Assembly (NCBI RefSeq): GCF_004526345.1
Contig: NZ_CP038213.1
Span: forward strand, 1,860,001-1,924,000
Length of the DNA: 64,000 bases
From: Ornithinimicrobium flavum
GTDB lineage: Bacteria > Actinomycetota > Actinomycetes > Actinomycetales > Dermatophilaceae
Reading direction: 5' to 3'
The notes under the pieces are model-generated. The model saw nothing but the letters and a program-made list of their open reading frames with translations. It searched no databases and was not told the origin of the DNA. The position numbers and the translations under genes were made by a program. Below are positions 1 to 9,485 of the stretch, one piece after another. Numbering within the stretch: the stretch's first letter is position 1; each line of letters begins with the position of its first letter.

Positions 1-295
1 GGACGACGCGGTAGAGCAGAGCTGCCCCGGTGAAGAAGACGAGCGTCACGATGGTGGACAGCCGCATCACGGTGATCTTGCGGAACCGGTCCACGACCGC
101 GCCCAGCAGGATGCTGCTCACGGAGACGAAGAGCATGTAGGTGCCGCCGATGATGCCGGTGGCGAGCACCGACCTCGTCTCCAGGTAGGCCCAGAAGGTG
201 AGGGCGAACCACAGGAAGCTGGTGGTCAGTCCGGCCACGGCGGTGTTGACGAGGAGGTGCAGGAAGGTGCGTCCCACGAAGGTCGTGCGGCCCAT
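1..295 (-). CDS. MFS transporter, N-terminal part cut by the window edge
   Basis: From an ATG at 293-295 the minus strand reads MGRTTFVGRTFLHLLVNTAV and continues without a stop to the edge (about 98 residues). It gives three hydrophobic helices, and the loop GAVVDRFRK between the second and third fits the conserved GxxxDRxxR/K loop of the major facilitator superfamily. It lies divergent to the VOC gene with about 140 bp between them. Substrate cannot be told from this fragment. Confidence 0.75.
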   Translation of the reverse strand, partial: MGRTTFVGRTFLHLLVNTAVAGLTTSFLWFALTFWAYLETRSVLATGIIGGTYMLFVSVSSILLGAVVDRFRKITVMRLSTIVTLVFFTGAALLYRVV

Positions 296-434
296 GCCCC
301 AGTGTGACCCCCGGCACCGACGGACCGCACCGATGATCGCGGAGGAGGGACGTTTGTCGGTACCCGGTGCCATGCTGGAGGAGCTCCGGCCCGCCCGGGC
401 CGGAGCCGACGGTCGATGACGACAGGAGCAGATC

Positions 435-797
435 ATGGCGCACGGTGACATCACCCACATCGACATCCCGGTGTCCGACCCCAGCGCCGCCACGGCGTTC
501 TACAGCGGCCTCTTCGGCTGGCAGATCGCCGAGGCGCCGGGGTTCGAGGGCTACCCCATGTGGCAGGCACCCAACAAGATCAGCGGCGGTGGGCTCGCGC
601 CCCGTGAGGGGGACTTCACCCAGCCCCGCTCCTACGTCGAGGTCGACTCGATCGAGCAGGTGCTGGGGAAGGTCGTCGAGCTGGGCGGGGAGGTGGTGAT
701 GGACAAGCAGCCGATCAGCGAGACGAGCTGGTGGGCGATCTTCCGCGACCCCGACAGCAACGTGATCGGCCTGTACGAGGGCACGACGGACGTGTGA
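435..797 (+). CDS. VOC family protein (glyoxalase/bleomycin-resistance fold)
   Basis: A 120-residue single-domain protein starting MAHGDITHIDIPVSDPSAAT, with the beta-strand start, the FYSGLFGW segment and the C-terminal FRDPDSNVIGLYE typical of vicinal-oxygen-chelate proteins, where the last Glu is usually a metal ligand. An AGGAG box stands about 7 bases before the ATG. Members include glyoxalases, dioxygenases and many uncharacterised proteins; the reaction is not predictable here. Stand-alone gene, convergent with the PPOX-family gene. Confidence 0.85.
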   Translation: MAHGDITHIDIPVSDPSAATAFYSGLFGWQIAEAPGFEGYPMWQAPNKISGGGLAPREGDFTQPRSYVEVDSIEQVLGKVVELGGEVVMDKQPISETSWWAIFRDPDSNVIGLYEGTTDV

Positions 798-810
798 GCG
801 ACCGGGCGGC

Positions 811-1248
811 TCACGTCCCGTCGAGGTCAGGGCGGGAGAAGCTGAACCGGGTGCAGTCGGTCGGGAACGAGAACCACGCCATCGCCCTGGACGGCGAGAT
901 GACGCGCAGCCCGCCGCCGTCAGGACCGGCCCACGCGTCGGGGGCGGGGGAGTAGCCGGCGGCGGCATACTTGCCGAAGGCCCGCGCCAGACGCCCACCC
1001 AGGTCGTCCGGCTCGGCCCGGGTGGCGTGCGACTCGCCCTCGACGATGACGACCTCCGTGCCGCTCTCGAGGGTGAGCGTCACAGCCGGGTTCCGCTCGA
1101 CGTTGCGGGTGTGGACGGTGGTGGGTGCCCCGTCGTACCAGAAGCGCCCGTCCAGCCACACCCCCCACCGGGGGACGGAGTGGGGTCGGCCGTCCGGCCG
1201 GACGCTGCTGATCCAGTAGTGCAACGAGTCACGCAGCCTGCTCTCCAC
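811..1248 (-). CDS. Pyridoxamine 5'-phosphate oxidase (PPOX)-family flavin protein; N-terminus uncertain
   Basis: The frame contains YWISSVRPDGRPHSVPRWGV, then FWYDGAPTTVHTRNVERNP and the tail FPTDCTRFSF, the pattern of small FMN/F420-binding split-barrel proteins of the PPOX superfamily. The only start codon in frame is a GTG at 1246-1248, but family-like sequence (GYGIPETSEGLLTW) continues upstream to about 1310 with no in-frame start. An ATG at 1335-1337 lies one frame away and would give a natural N-terminus if one base were added or lost between about 1300 and 1320. I annotate the minimal start. Substrate unknown. Confidence 0.65.
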   Translation of the reverse strand: MESRLRDSLHYWISSVRPDGRPHSVPRWGVWLDGRFWYDGAPTTVHTRNVERNPAVTLTLESGTEVVIVEGESHATRAEPDDLGGRLARAFGKYAAAGYSPAPDAWAGPDGGGLRVISPSRAMAWFSFPTDCTRFSFSRPDLDGT

Positions 1249-1422
1249 CTGCGCCCAGGTCAGCAGCCCCTCCGACGTCTCCGGTATGCCGTAGCCGTCG
1301 GGGAAGGTCGGGCGCGCCCCGCCGTGGGTGTGTCCATGACTCGACGGTAGACCCGGCCGCCGTCGGGCGGAACCCGGACGCGCGGTCTTGCCACGAGGTG
1401 CCGGCAGGGTGGATCGTGACTC

Positions 1423-2469
1423 ATGGCCACGCGGAGGGGGCTCGTCATCGGGGCGAGCGGGTTCGTCGGATCGCACGTCACGCGGCAGCTCGTGGAGCGG
1501 GGGGACGACGTCCGCGTGCTGGTGCGCCCGACCAGCTCCACGGTGGCGTTCGACGACCTCCCGGTCGACGTGCGCCGGGCCGAGCTCACCGACGACGCCG
1601 CGCTGGTGGACGTGATGGCTGACCGGGAGGTCGTCTTCCACTGCGCCGTGGACGCACGGGCGTGGCTGCGCGACCCCGCGCCGCTGTTCCGCGCCAACGT
1701 CGAGGGGCTGAGGCACGTCCTCGAGGCCGCGGTCTCGTCCCGGGTGGAGCGGTTCGTCTACACCAGCACCGTGGGGACGTGCGCGGTACGACCGGGGCCA
1801 CCGGTGACCGAGGACGAGCCGTGCAACTGGGCCCACCTCGGCGGACCCTACATCCGCGCCCGCCTCCAGGGGGAGGAGATGGTCCTTGCCTACGCCCGGG
1901 ACCGCGGACTTCCCGCGGTGGTGATGTGCGTGGCCACGACCGTCGGACCTCGCGACCACCGCCCCACACCCCACGGACGGCTCATCGACGAGGCCTCGCG
2001 TGGTCGGATCCCCGTCTACGTCCGAGGGGCCGGGCTGGAGATGGTGGGGATCGAGGACGCCGCCCGCGCCCTGCTCCTGGCGGCGGAGCGGGGGCGGGTG
2101 GGGGAGCGGTACATCGTGTCCGAGCGGCTGGTCCCGGTGCAGGAGCTCTTCGTGATGGCGGCGCGCGCCGGCGGGGTGCGGCCGCCCCGCGTCGGTCTGC
2201 CGCTGAGCCTGATGAAGGGCGTCGGGGCGCTGGGCCCGGTGCTGGCGCTCCTGCTCCGGCGCGACCTCACCCTCACCCCGGCGACGGTGCGCATGATGCA
2301 CATCTGGACCCCCCTGGACCACGGAAAGGCCGAGCGTGAGCTCGGGTGGCGACCGGCACCTCTGATGGAGTCGGTGCGCGGGGCGGTGGCGTTCGCCCGG
2401 GAGCAGGACCGCCGCGCCGGGTCTCACGGTCCTTCGGCCAGCAGCTCCGGGACCGTGACGAAGCCGTAG
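1423..2469 (+). CDS. NAD-dependent epimerase/dehydratase (extended SDR)
   Basis: A 348-residue protein with the Rossmann motif GASGFVG at residues 10-16, DVMADREVVFHCA, and YTSTVG before the active-site region. The catalytic Tyr is in GGPYIRARLQGEE: the position four after Tyr, normally Lys in YxxxK, is Arg. The C-terminal part (RELGWRP) matches extended SDRs acting on nucleotide sugars or dihydroflavonol/sterol-like substrates; the substrate is not clear. Its end overlaps the convergent deacetylase by 46 bases. Confidence 0.8.
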   Translation: MATRRGLVIGASGFVGSHVTRQLVERGDDVRVLVRPTSSTVAFDDLPVDVRRAELTDDAALVDVMADREVVFHCAVDARAWLRDPAPLFRANVEGLRHVLEAAVSSRVERFVYTSTVGTCAVRPGPPVTEDEPCNWAHLGGPYIRARLQGEEMVLAYARDRGLPAVVMCVATTVGPRDHRPTPHGRLIDEASRGRIPVYVRGAGLEMVGIEDAARALLLAAERGRVGERYIVSERLVPVQELFVMAARAGGVRPPRVGLPLSLMKGVGALGPVLALLLRRDLTLTPATVRMMHIWTPLDHGKAERELGWRPAPLMESVRGAVAFAREQDRRAGSHGPSASSSGTVTKP

Positions 2470-3448
2470 CCCCGCGCCTGGAGATCGTCGATCACACCGG
2501 GCAGCGCGTCGGCGTCCAGGGTCGAGCCGTCCTCCGGGTGCGCGCCGACGTGCATGAGCACCACCTGGCCGGGCCGCAGCGTGTCCAGGACGCGCTGGCG
2601 CACGACCGCCGTGGTGATCCCTGCCTCCGTGCCCTGCCAGCCCAGCGTGTCGACGGTCCACCGGACGGGGACGTAGCCGGCCAGGTTGACCACCTCGATG
2701 TCCAGCGCGGTGCGGTCGCCGAACGGGAAGCGGAACAGCGGGGCCGTCGCCGTGCCGGTGAGGGCGGAGATCGAGGCGTCGGCGGCGCTCAGCTCCGCGC
2801 GGATCTCCTCGTTCGTGGCCAGCGGGAAGGGGGGTGCGTGTCGCTGTGGTTGCCGACGGGGTGGCCGGCGGCGGCGATGGACCGCACCTGGTCGGGGTAC
2901 GTGCGCGCGAACTGGCCGGTCACGAAGAAGGTGGCCGGCACCCCCTCGTCCGCCAGCGTGCCGAGGATGTCCTGGACCGCGCTGTCGGAGGCGCCGCCGT
3001 CGAAGGTGAGGGCGACGACCCGGCGTCCGGTCCCGAAGGCCTCGATGTCCATCCCCCACCAGAGGTCGACGAGGTCGGTGACGGGGGAGGGCGAGGTCCT
3101 GGGCGACGGAGCCGGGGCAGGGGGAGAGGGCTCAGGGGGAGTGGGGGTCGGGGTGGTCGGCGCAGGTGTCGTGGGGGAGGGGACGGTCGGGGCCGCCGTG
3201 GGACTCTCGCTCGCCGGAGGACCCGGCGTGGGAGCGGGGTCGGTGGTCGTGGTCCCCGGCGGTGAGGTGGTGGTCGGCGCGCTCGGGGGCGTCGGTGCCG
3301 AGGTGGTGGCGGCGGAGGTCGTCGGGGCCGCCTCGTCCGGCTCGTCCGTCCCGCACCCGGCGAGGAGCAGCACGATCGCCGCCCCGGCTGCCACCACCCG
3401 CGGCGGGCGGACGGTCCTGGGGCGCGGTGACGGCCTCGGGGTGCGCAT
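2424..3448 (-). CDS. Polysaccharide deacetylase lipoprotein (NodB domain), frame broken at a C6 run
   Basis: The start MRTPRPSPRPR leads to a hydrophobic signal and lipobox LLAGC, then a long Pro/Thr-rich linker (roughly residues 40-130), as in wall-spanning enzymes. The NodB domain follows: ALTFDGGAS (motif 1), GNHSDTH (motif 2, metal His residues), then FRFPFGD, VDTLGWQG and VVLMHVGAHPED (motifs 3-5). The frame changes at 2829-2834, a run of six G on the plus strand; one more base joins SDTHP directly to PFPLATNEEIRAEL. Expected role: removing N-acetyl groups from peptidoglycan or other surface glycans outside the membrane. A sequencing indel is as likely as a real mutation. Confidence 0.75.
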
Positions 3449-3532
3449 CGTCGGCCACTCCTTCCGGACGAGCCTTCACCCGGTATGTCGCTCCCGGGCG
3501 CCGGAAGGTTCACCCGGGCTGGGTGGCGACGA

Positions 3533-3811
3533 TCACTCCCGCAGGGCGGCGACGAGCTCGTCCTTGGTCATGCTCGAGCGCCCCTCGATCTCCAGCTCGG
3601 CCGCCCGGCGACGCAGCTCCTCGACGGTCCACTCCTCGTAGGCCTCGCTCTCCCCACCCCGGCGCGCGACCTCCTCGCGCGAGGTGCGCGCCGCCTCGTT
3701 GGAGATCGCCGCGGCCTTGGCCTTCGACATCCCTTCCTCGCGCAGCGCCTCATACATCTCCGGGTCCTTGATGCTGGAACCCGGCCGGTCGTCCTTCTTC
3801 TTCTCAGCCAT
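3533..3811 (-). CDS. Small charged protein with Rho-N/SAP-like C-terminal motif (DUF7218-like)
   Basis: A 92-residue hydrophilic protein starting MAEKKKDDRPGSSIKD. It has a helical ISNEAARTSREEVARRGG segment and a C-terminal TVEELRRRAAELEIEGRSSM followed by TKDELVAALRE, the helix-extended-loop-helix seen in Rho N-terminal/SAP-type nucleic-acid-binding modules. Such proteins are common in actinobacteria, often plasmid- or stress-associated, without a defined function. Start chosen at the ATG at 3809-3811 because upstream codons look non-coding. Confidence 0.7.
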   Translation of the reverse strand: MAEKKKDDRPGSSIKDPEMYEALREEGMSKAKAAAISNEAARTSREEVARRGGESEAYEEWTVEELRRRAAELEIEGRSSMTKDELVAALRE

Positions 3812-3888
3812 GACCCCACTGTCGTCCCCGGCCGGCACGCCGTCCACCGCAGCGGCCCGCAGGGTGGGCGGCCCGCCCGTCGCACGGC

Positions 3889-4863
3889 ATGATGGCTGGC
3901 ATGGACGCACCCGTGGTGGTCGAGCAGCTGCACAAGTCCTTCGGCCGCACGCAGGCGCTCGACGGCCTCGACCTGAGGATGGAGCCGGGAGAGGTCCACG
4001 GTTTCCTCGGGCCGAACGGCTCCGGCAAGTCGACCACGATCCGGGTGCTGCTCGGCCTGCTCCGGCCGGACGCCGGCCGCGTCAGCCTCCTGGGCGGCGA
4101 CCCCTGGCGGGAGGCCGCCGAGCTGCACCGGCGTCTCGCCTACGTCCCCGGCGACGTCGACCTGTGGCCGGGGCTCTCCGGCGGCGAGGTCATCGACCTG
4201 CTCGGCCGCCTCAGGGGAGGGCTGGACCCGTCCCGCCGGGCGCAGCTGCTGGAGGACTTCGAGCTCGACCCCTCGCGCAAGGCCCGCACCTACTCCAAGG
4301 GCAACCGGCAGAAGGTGGCCCTCGTGGCGGCCCTCGCCTCCGATGTCGAGCTCTACGTGATGGACGAGCCCACCGCCGGCCTGGACCCGCTCATGGAGCA
4401 GGTCTTCCAGCACTGGGTGCGGCGGCTGAGGCAGGACGGGCGCACCGTGCTGCTCAGCAGTCACATCCTTGCCGAGGTCGAGGCCCTGTGCGACCGGGTC
4501 AGCATCATCCGGGCCGGGCGCACCGTGCAGAGCGGCTCCCTCGCCGACCTGCGCCATCTCACCAGCCCCGCGGTCACGGCTCAGACCGACCGCCCGGCGG
4601 ACGCCCTGGTGCAGGTCCCGGGTGTGAGCGACCTGCAGCTCGAAGACGGCCGGGTGCAGTTCAAGGTCGACACCGACCACCTCCAGGAGGCGGTCACCCA
4701 GCTCACCCATCTGGGTCTGCGCTCCCTGCAGGCCCACCCGCCCACCCTGGAGGAGCTCTTCCTCACGCAGTACGGCGACCGGCTCCCGGCCGCGGAGAAC
4801 GAAGGAGACCCGGACAGCGACGCGACCGGTCCCGGGTGGACACCAGCGCATCCCGTGCGCTGA
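3889..4863 (+). CDS. ABC transporter ATP-binding protein (ABC-2 / multidrug export type)
   Basis: A 324-residue (320 from the ATG at 3901) nucleotide-binding subunit: Walker A GPNGSGKST near residue 45, signature YSKGNRQKV (an SxGNxQ variant), Walker B YVMDEPTAGLDP and the switch His in LLSSHILAEVEALC. The degenerate signature and C-terminal extension ending EELFLTQYGD are typical of ABC-2 exporters (CcmA type). The usual membrane partner is not next to it; the alpha-galactosidase follows and overlaps its end in another frame, so the permease has been lost or lies elsewhere. Confidence 0.88.
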   Translation: MMAGMDAPVVVEQLHKSFGRTQALDGLDLRMEPGEVHGFLGPNGSGKSTTIRVLLGLLRPDAGRVSLLGGDPWREAAELHRRLAYVPGDVDLWPGLSGGEVIDLLGRLRGGLDPSRRAQLLEDFELDPSRKARTYSKGNRQKVALVAALASDVELYVMDEPTAGLDPLMEQVFQHWVRRLRQDGRTVLLSSHILAEVEALCDRVSIIRAGRTVQSGSLADLRHLTSPAVTAQTDRPADALVQVPGVSDLQLEDGRVQFKVDTDHLQEAVTQLTHLGLRSLQAHPPTLEELFLTQYGDRLPAAENEGDPDSDATGPGWTPAHPVR

Positions 4864-7042
4864 GGTGGGGCCGTGACTGGAACGCCCGGCCCGCCCCCGC
4901 CCGACTCCTCCACCTCCGCAGCGCCGGCGTCACCGTCGTGCTGGAGCTCGCCGACGGCCTGCTCCGGTGGTGCTGCACTGGGGCGCAGACCTCGGCGACC
5001 TGTCCCCGGCCGACCTCGAGGCGCTCGCCCGGGCCTCCCGGGCCGCCCGGGGGGACAGCCCGTTCGACGTCGCCGACCGGGTGCCGGTCCTGCCCGAGCA
5101 CGCCCGCGCCTGGATCGGCCGCCCCGGGGTGGAGGGGTCGCGGCACGGCCGGGACTGGTCGCCGGCGTTCCGCACCACCGAGGAGCCACGGACGGGGACC
5201 CGGGCCGACGGCACCCAGCACGTCCTCACCCGCGCGGCCGACCCCGTGGCGGGCCTGTCCGTCGAGCACGAGCTGGAGCTGCATACCGGAGGTCTGCTGC
5301 GGCAACGGCTCACCCTCACCAACGACGCCTCCGCGCCCTACGCCGTCGGCGCCGTCCGCCTCACCCTGCCGGTCCCCGAGCGGGCGGGCGAGCTGCTCGA
5401 CTTCACCGGCCGTCACACGATGGAGCGGGTGCCGCAGCGCGCCCCCTTCGGCGCCGGGGTGCACAGCCGGGAGGTGCGCACCGGACGCACCGGTCTGGAC
5501 GCCGTCCACCTCCTGTGCGCGGGCGAGCCCGGCTTCAGCTTCCGCCACGGCCAGGTCTGGGCCGTCCACCTGGGGTGGAGCGGGAACCAGACGACCTACG
5601 CCGAGCGCCTGCACAACGGCGCGCGCCTCCTCGGCAGCGGCGAGCTGCTCGAGCACGGGGAGGTCGAGCTCGCGGCGGGCGCCGCCCTGACGACCCCCTG
5701 GATGTATGCAGCCCACGGGACCGGTCTGGACGAGGTCGCCGCCCGCTTCCACGCCTTCCAGCGGTCCCGCCCACACCATCCCTCGCGCCCGCGTCCCGTG
5801 ACCCTCAACAGCTGGGAGGCCACCTACTTCGACCACTCCCTGGACCGGCTCACGGCGCTGGCCGACCGGGCCGCCCAGGTCGGCGCCGAGCGCTTCGTGC
5901 TCGACGACGGCTGGTTCGGCGGGCGGAGGGACGACACCTCCAGCCTCGGTGACTGGGTGGTCTCCGAGGAGGTCTGGCCCGGGGGTCTCGGCCCGCTGGT
6001 GGACCACGTGCGCTCCCTCGGTATGGAGTTCGGCCTGTGGGTCGAGCCGGAGATGGTGTCCGCCGACTCGGACCTGGCGCGGGCGCACCCGGAGTGGCTC
6101 TTCAGCGCCGGGGGTCGGCGCGGTCTGGAGTCACGCCAGCAGCACGTCCTCGACCTGGCGCACCCCGGCGCCTACGCCCACGTCCGCGACCAGCTGCGGG
6201 ACCTGCTGCGCGAGTACGACATCGCCTACCTCAAGTGGGACCACAACCGTTATCTCAACGACGCCGGGCACACCCCGGACGGCGTCCCGGGCGTGCGCGA
6301 GCACACCCTGGCGGCCTACCGGCTCATGGACGAGCTCCTCGGGGTCTCGCCCGGGCTGGAGATCGAGTCGTGCGCGGGCGGCGGGGGCCGGGTGGACCTG
6401 GGGGTGCTGGGTCGGACCGTGCGCGTGTGGGCCTCGGACTGCATCGACCCCCTGGAGCGCCAGCAGATCCAGCGCGGGACCTTCCTGCTGGTGCCGCCCG
6501 AGCTGGTCGGCACCCATGTCGCCTCGGGCCGCTCGCACACCACCGGCCGGCGCCACGACCTGGCCTTCCGGGCCGCCACCGCCCTGTGGGGCCACCTTGG
6601 CATCGAGTGGGACCTGTCGGCGTGCACGAGCCAGGAGCTGGATGAGCTCGCCGCCTGGGTCGCCCTGCACAAGGAGCACCGGAGCCTGCTCCACACCGGC
6701 AGGGTCGTCAACGGCGACCACCACGACGACGCGACCTGGGTCAGCGGGGTGGTCGCGCAGGACGACTCGGAGGCGCTCTTCCACGTCGTGTCCGTCCGGC
6801 GGACGGTCACGACCGGCCCGGACCGGGTGCGGCTGCCCGGGCTCGACCCGGCGCGGCGCTACCGCCTCACGCTGCTGCGCCCCGGTGGACCGCGGTTGGA
6901 GGCGGGGCGCGGCGTGGTGCCGTGGGCGGTCGACGGGATCGCGCTGCCCGGCGCGGTCCTGGTCGAGCAGGGTCTCCCCGTGCAGCCCATGCACCCGGAG
7001 CACTCACAGGTGTGGCACGTCCGCGAGGAGCGCGGGGCATGA
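4836..7042 (+). CDS. Alpha-galactosidase, GH36 family, frame broken near the N-terminus
   Basis: The main frame (from 4967) begins VVLHWGADLGDLS and covers a full GH36 core: the nucleophile motif AYLKWDHNRYL, the acid/base motif VWASDCIDP, and a C-terminal beta domain. The missing first strand, LLHLRSAGVTVVLELADGLL, is present just upstream in another frame (GTG at 4836), so one inserted base near 4960 would restore an intact enzyme. Predicted to release terminal alpha-galactose from melibiose/raffinose-type sugars in the cytoplasm. The galactokinase start overlaps its stop (ATGA), so the two form a galactoside operon. Confidence 0.85.
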
Positions 7043-8241
7043 CGGACCAGACCTGGGTGGCCCCGCCCGACGACGCCGAGGTCGTGGCCGGGCTCGGGAG
7101 ATCGTTCGCGGACCTGTTCGGCGGGAAGCCGGACGGGGTCTGGGCGGCGCCCGGCCGGGTCAACCTGATCGGCGAGCACACCGACTACAACGGCGGCTGG
7201 TGCCTCCCCCTCGCGCTCGCGCACCGAACCTACGCGGCCGTCCGCCACCGGGGGGACGGTCACCTGCGGGTCGCCTCGCGTCAGATGTCCGGCCTCGGGT
7301 ATGACGGTCCCGTCCCCGGGGTCCGCCCGCGCGATCCGGGCGGCTGGGTCGCCTACCTCGCGGGGGTGGTCGCCATCCTCGCGGAGCGCGCCGGGCCGGA
7401 CCGCTGCGGCGTGGATGTGCTCGTGGACGGCCGGGTGCCGCTGGGGGCTGGGCTCTCGTCCTCGGCCGCGCTGTCCTGCTCGGTCGCCGTCGCCCTCCGC
7501 GACGTGGTGCCGGGGCTGGCGGACCTGGGGGACGCGGAGCTCGTGGACGTCTGCGTCCGTGCGGAGAACGCCTACGCCGGTGCCGCCACCGGGGGCATGG
7601 ACCAGACCGTGTCGGTCCGTGCGGTGGACGAGCACCTACTGCTGCTGGACGCCCGGGACGGCACGGTCACCCCGGTCGCGTGGACCCTGCCCGAGCACGA
7701 GGTCCTCGTCGTCGACACCCGGGCCTCGCACTCGCTGGCCGACGGGCAGTATGCCGCGCGGCGGGCCACCTGCGAGGCCGCCGCGGCGGCGCTGGGGCTG
7801 TCCTCGCTGCGTGAGCTGGGCCCCGGGAACGTCCAGGACCCCGAGGTGGTGGCCCGGCTGGTCGGGGTCCCGCACGGCCGTGAGCGGGTGCGGCACGTCG
7901 TCACCGAGAACGAGCGCGTCCTCGACCTGGTGGCCGCGCTCCGGGAGCGCGACGCCCGGGCGGTGGGGGCGCTGATGACCGCCTCGCACCTTTCGCTGCG
8001 CGACGACTACGAGGTCTCGTGCCATGAGCTGGACCTCGCCGTCGACGCGGCGCTGGGGGCCGGCGCCGTCGGGGCGCGAATGACCGGAGGCGGGTTCGGG
8101 GGCTCGGCGATCGCCCTGGTCCGCCGCGACTCCGTCGACCGGGTCGCCGTTGCGGTGGCGTCGGCCTTCGCGGAGGCGGGCCTCACGGCACCGCACTTCC
8201 TGTCGGCCGTGCCGAGCCGACCGGCCGGCCGGGTGCGCTGA
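7039..8241 (+). CDS. galK: Galactokinase
   Basis: A 400-residue GHMP kinase. The galactokinase signature GRVNLIGEHTDYN lies at about residues 39-51, the ATP-binding motif PLGAGLSSSAALS in the middle and the third GHMP motif ARMTGGGFGGSAIAL near the C-terminus. It phosphorylates galactose to galactose-1-phosphate, the first Leloir step. The start ATG overlaps the stop of the alpha-galactosidase, so translation is coupled and the two act in sequence on released galactose. No galT or galE is in the window. Confidence 0.95.
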   Translation: MTDQTWVAPPDDAEVVAGLGRSFADLFGGKPDGVWAAPGRVNLIGEHTDYNGGWCLPLALAHRTYAAVRHRGDGHLRVASRQMSGLGYDGPVPGVRPRDPGGWVAYLAGVVAILAERAGPDRCGVDVLVDGRVPLGAGLSSSAALSCSVAVALRDVVPGLADLGDAELVDVCVRAENAYAGAATGGMDQTVSVRAVDEHLLLLDARDGTVTPVAWTLPEHEVLVVDTRASHSLADGQYAARRATCEAAAAALGLSSLRELGPGNVQDPEVVARLVGVPHGRERVRHVVTENERVLDLVAALRERDARAVGALMTASHLSLRDDYEVSCHELDLAVDAALGAGAVGARMTGGGFGGSAIALVRRDSVDRVAVAVASAFAEAGLTAPHFLSAVPSRPAGRVR

Positions 8242-8280
8242 GCCGCCCCGGAGGCAGACCGGCCGCGCCGGCGCCCGACC

Positions 8281-9480
8281 TCAGCCCGCCGCCACCACCT
8301 CGGCCGCCTGACGAGCGATCTCCCACTCCTCGTTGGTCGGGATCACGAGCGCGGCCACCCGGCTGTCCGCCGTGCTCACCCTCCCGGTCTCCCCCCGGGG
8401 CAGGCCGGTGTTGGCGTCCTCGTCGAGCTCGACCCCGAGGAAGGCCACCCGCTGCAGCACCGCCGCGCGCAGCTCAGGCGTGTGCTCCCCGATGCCCGCG
8501 GTGAAGACGATCGCGTCCACGCCACCCAGGACGGCCACGAACGCACCCACGTAGCGCACCAGGCGGTGCACCATGACGTCGAAGGCGAGGAGCGCCTCGG
8601 GCTGCCCGGCCTCCCGCGCCGCCACCAGCTCCCGCATGTCGGCCGACCCGGACAGGGCGAGCAGGCCGGACTCCTTGGACAGCGCCCGGTCGAACGCCTC
8701 CAGCGTCAGCCCGCCGTTGCGCACGAGGTGGCCGGCGAGGCCGGGGTCCAGGTCACCGCCCCGGGTGCCCATGACCAGCCCCTCGAGCGGGGTGAGGCCC
8801 ATGGAGGTGTCGACGGAGCGGCCCCCGTCGACGGCGGTGGCGCTGGCGCCGTTGCCCAGGTGGAGCACCACGGTGCGCACCTCCTCCAGGGGCCGGCCGA
8901 GCAGTTCGGCGGCCCGGCGCGAAACGTAGGCGTGGGAGGTGCCGTGGAAGCCGTAGCGCCGCACCCGCAGCTCCTCGCGCCACCGTGCGGGGACGGCGTA
9001 GGTGTAGGCCTCCGGGGGCATGGTCTGGTGGAAGGCGGTGTCGAAGACCGCCACCTGGGGCACGTCGGGGAAGATGCGACGGGTCGCCGCGATGCCCTGG
9101 AGGTTGCCGGGGTTGTGCAGGGGCGCCAGCGGGATGAGCCGCTCGATGGTGGCCAGGACGGCGTCCCCGACGAGGACCGGGTCGGCGAAGTCCGCGCCGC
9201 CGTGGACGACCCGGTGCCCCACGGCCACCAGGTCGGCCTCCGACAGGTCGGGGCCGTGCTCGGAGAAGGCCCTGGTCACCAGGGCGATCGCCTGCTCGTG
9301 GTCGGGGACGGGGCCCTCCTCGCGCCAGGTGCCCTGCGGCGTCGTGTGCGTGATCACCCCCGTGTCGAGGCCGATCCGCTCGACCAGGCCCTTGGCGGAG
9401 GAGACGCCCGTCGCGGGGTCGACCAGCTGGTACTTCACCGACGAGGAGCCCGCGTTGATGACGAGCACGGCCTGCTGCAT
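8281..9480 (-). CDS. ackA: Acetate kinase
   Basis: A 399-residue protein from the ATG at 9478-9480. It begins MQQAVLVINAGSSSVKYQLV (acetokinase signature 1) and contains RRYGFHGTSHAYVS (signature 2), the phosphate-binding HLGNGASATAVDGG, and TAGIGEHTPELR near the end. It interconverts acetyl phosphate and ADP with acetate and ATP. It is the second gene of a pta-ackA unit, with five bases between the genes, as is usual in actinobacteria. Confidence 0.96.
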   Translation of the reverse strand: MQQAVLVINAGSSSVKYQLVDPATGVSSAKGLVERIGLDTGVITHTTPQGTWREEGPVPDHEQAIALVTRAFSEHGPDLSEADLVAVGHRVVHGGADFADPVLVGDAVLATIERLIPLAPLHNPGNLQGIAATRRIFPDVPQVAVFDTAFHQTMPPEAYTYAVPARWREELRVRRYGFHGTSHAYVSRRAAELLGRPLEEVRTVVLHLGNGASATAVDGGRSVDTSMGLTPLEGLVMGTRGGDLDPGLAGHLVRNGGLTLEAFDRALSKESGLLALSGSADMRELVAAREAGQPEALLAFDVMVHRLVRYVGAFVAVLGGVDAIVFTAGIGEHTPELRAAVLQRVAFLGVELDEDANTGLPRGETGRVSTADSRVAALVIPTNEEWEIARQAAEVVAAG

Positions 9481-9485
9481 ACCCC

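Noticed and set aside
1249..2661. Upstream part of a 616-codon minus-strand frame ending at 811
   Set aside because: Only the last 160-170 codons resemble a PPOX protein; the rest is antisense to the epimerase.
2346..3641. Plus-strand frame of 431 codons
   Set aside because: Antisense to the deacetylase lipoprotein, which has a signal peptide and all five NodB motifs.
3568..4851. Minus-strand frame of 427 codons
   Set aside because: Antisense to the ABC ATPase; no motifs.
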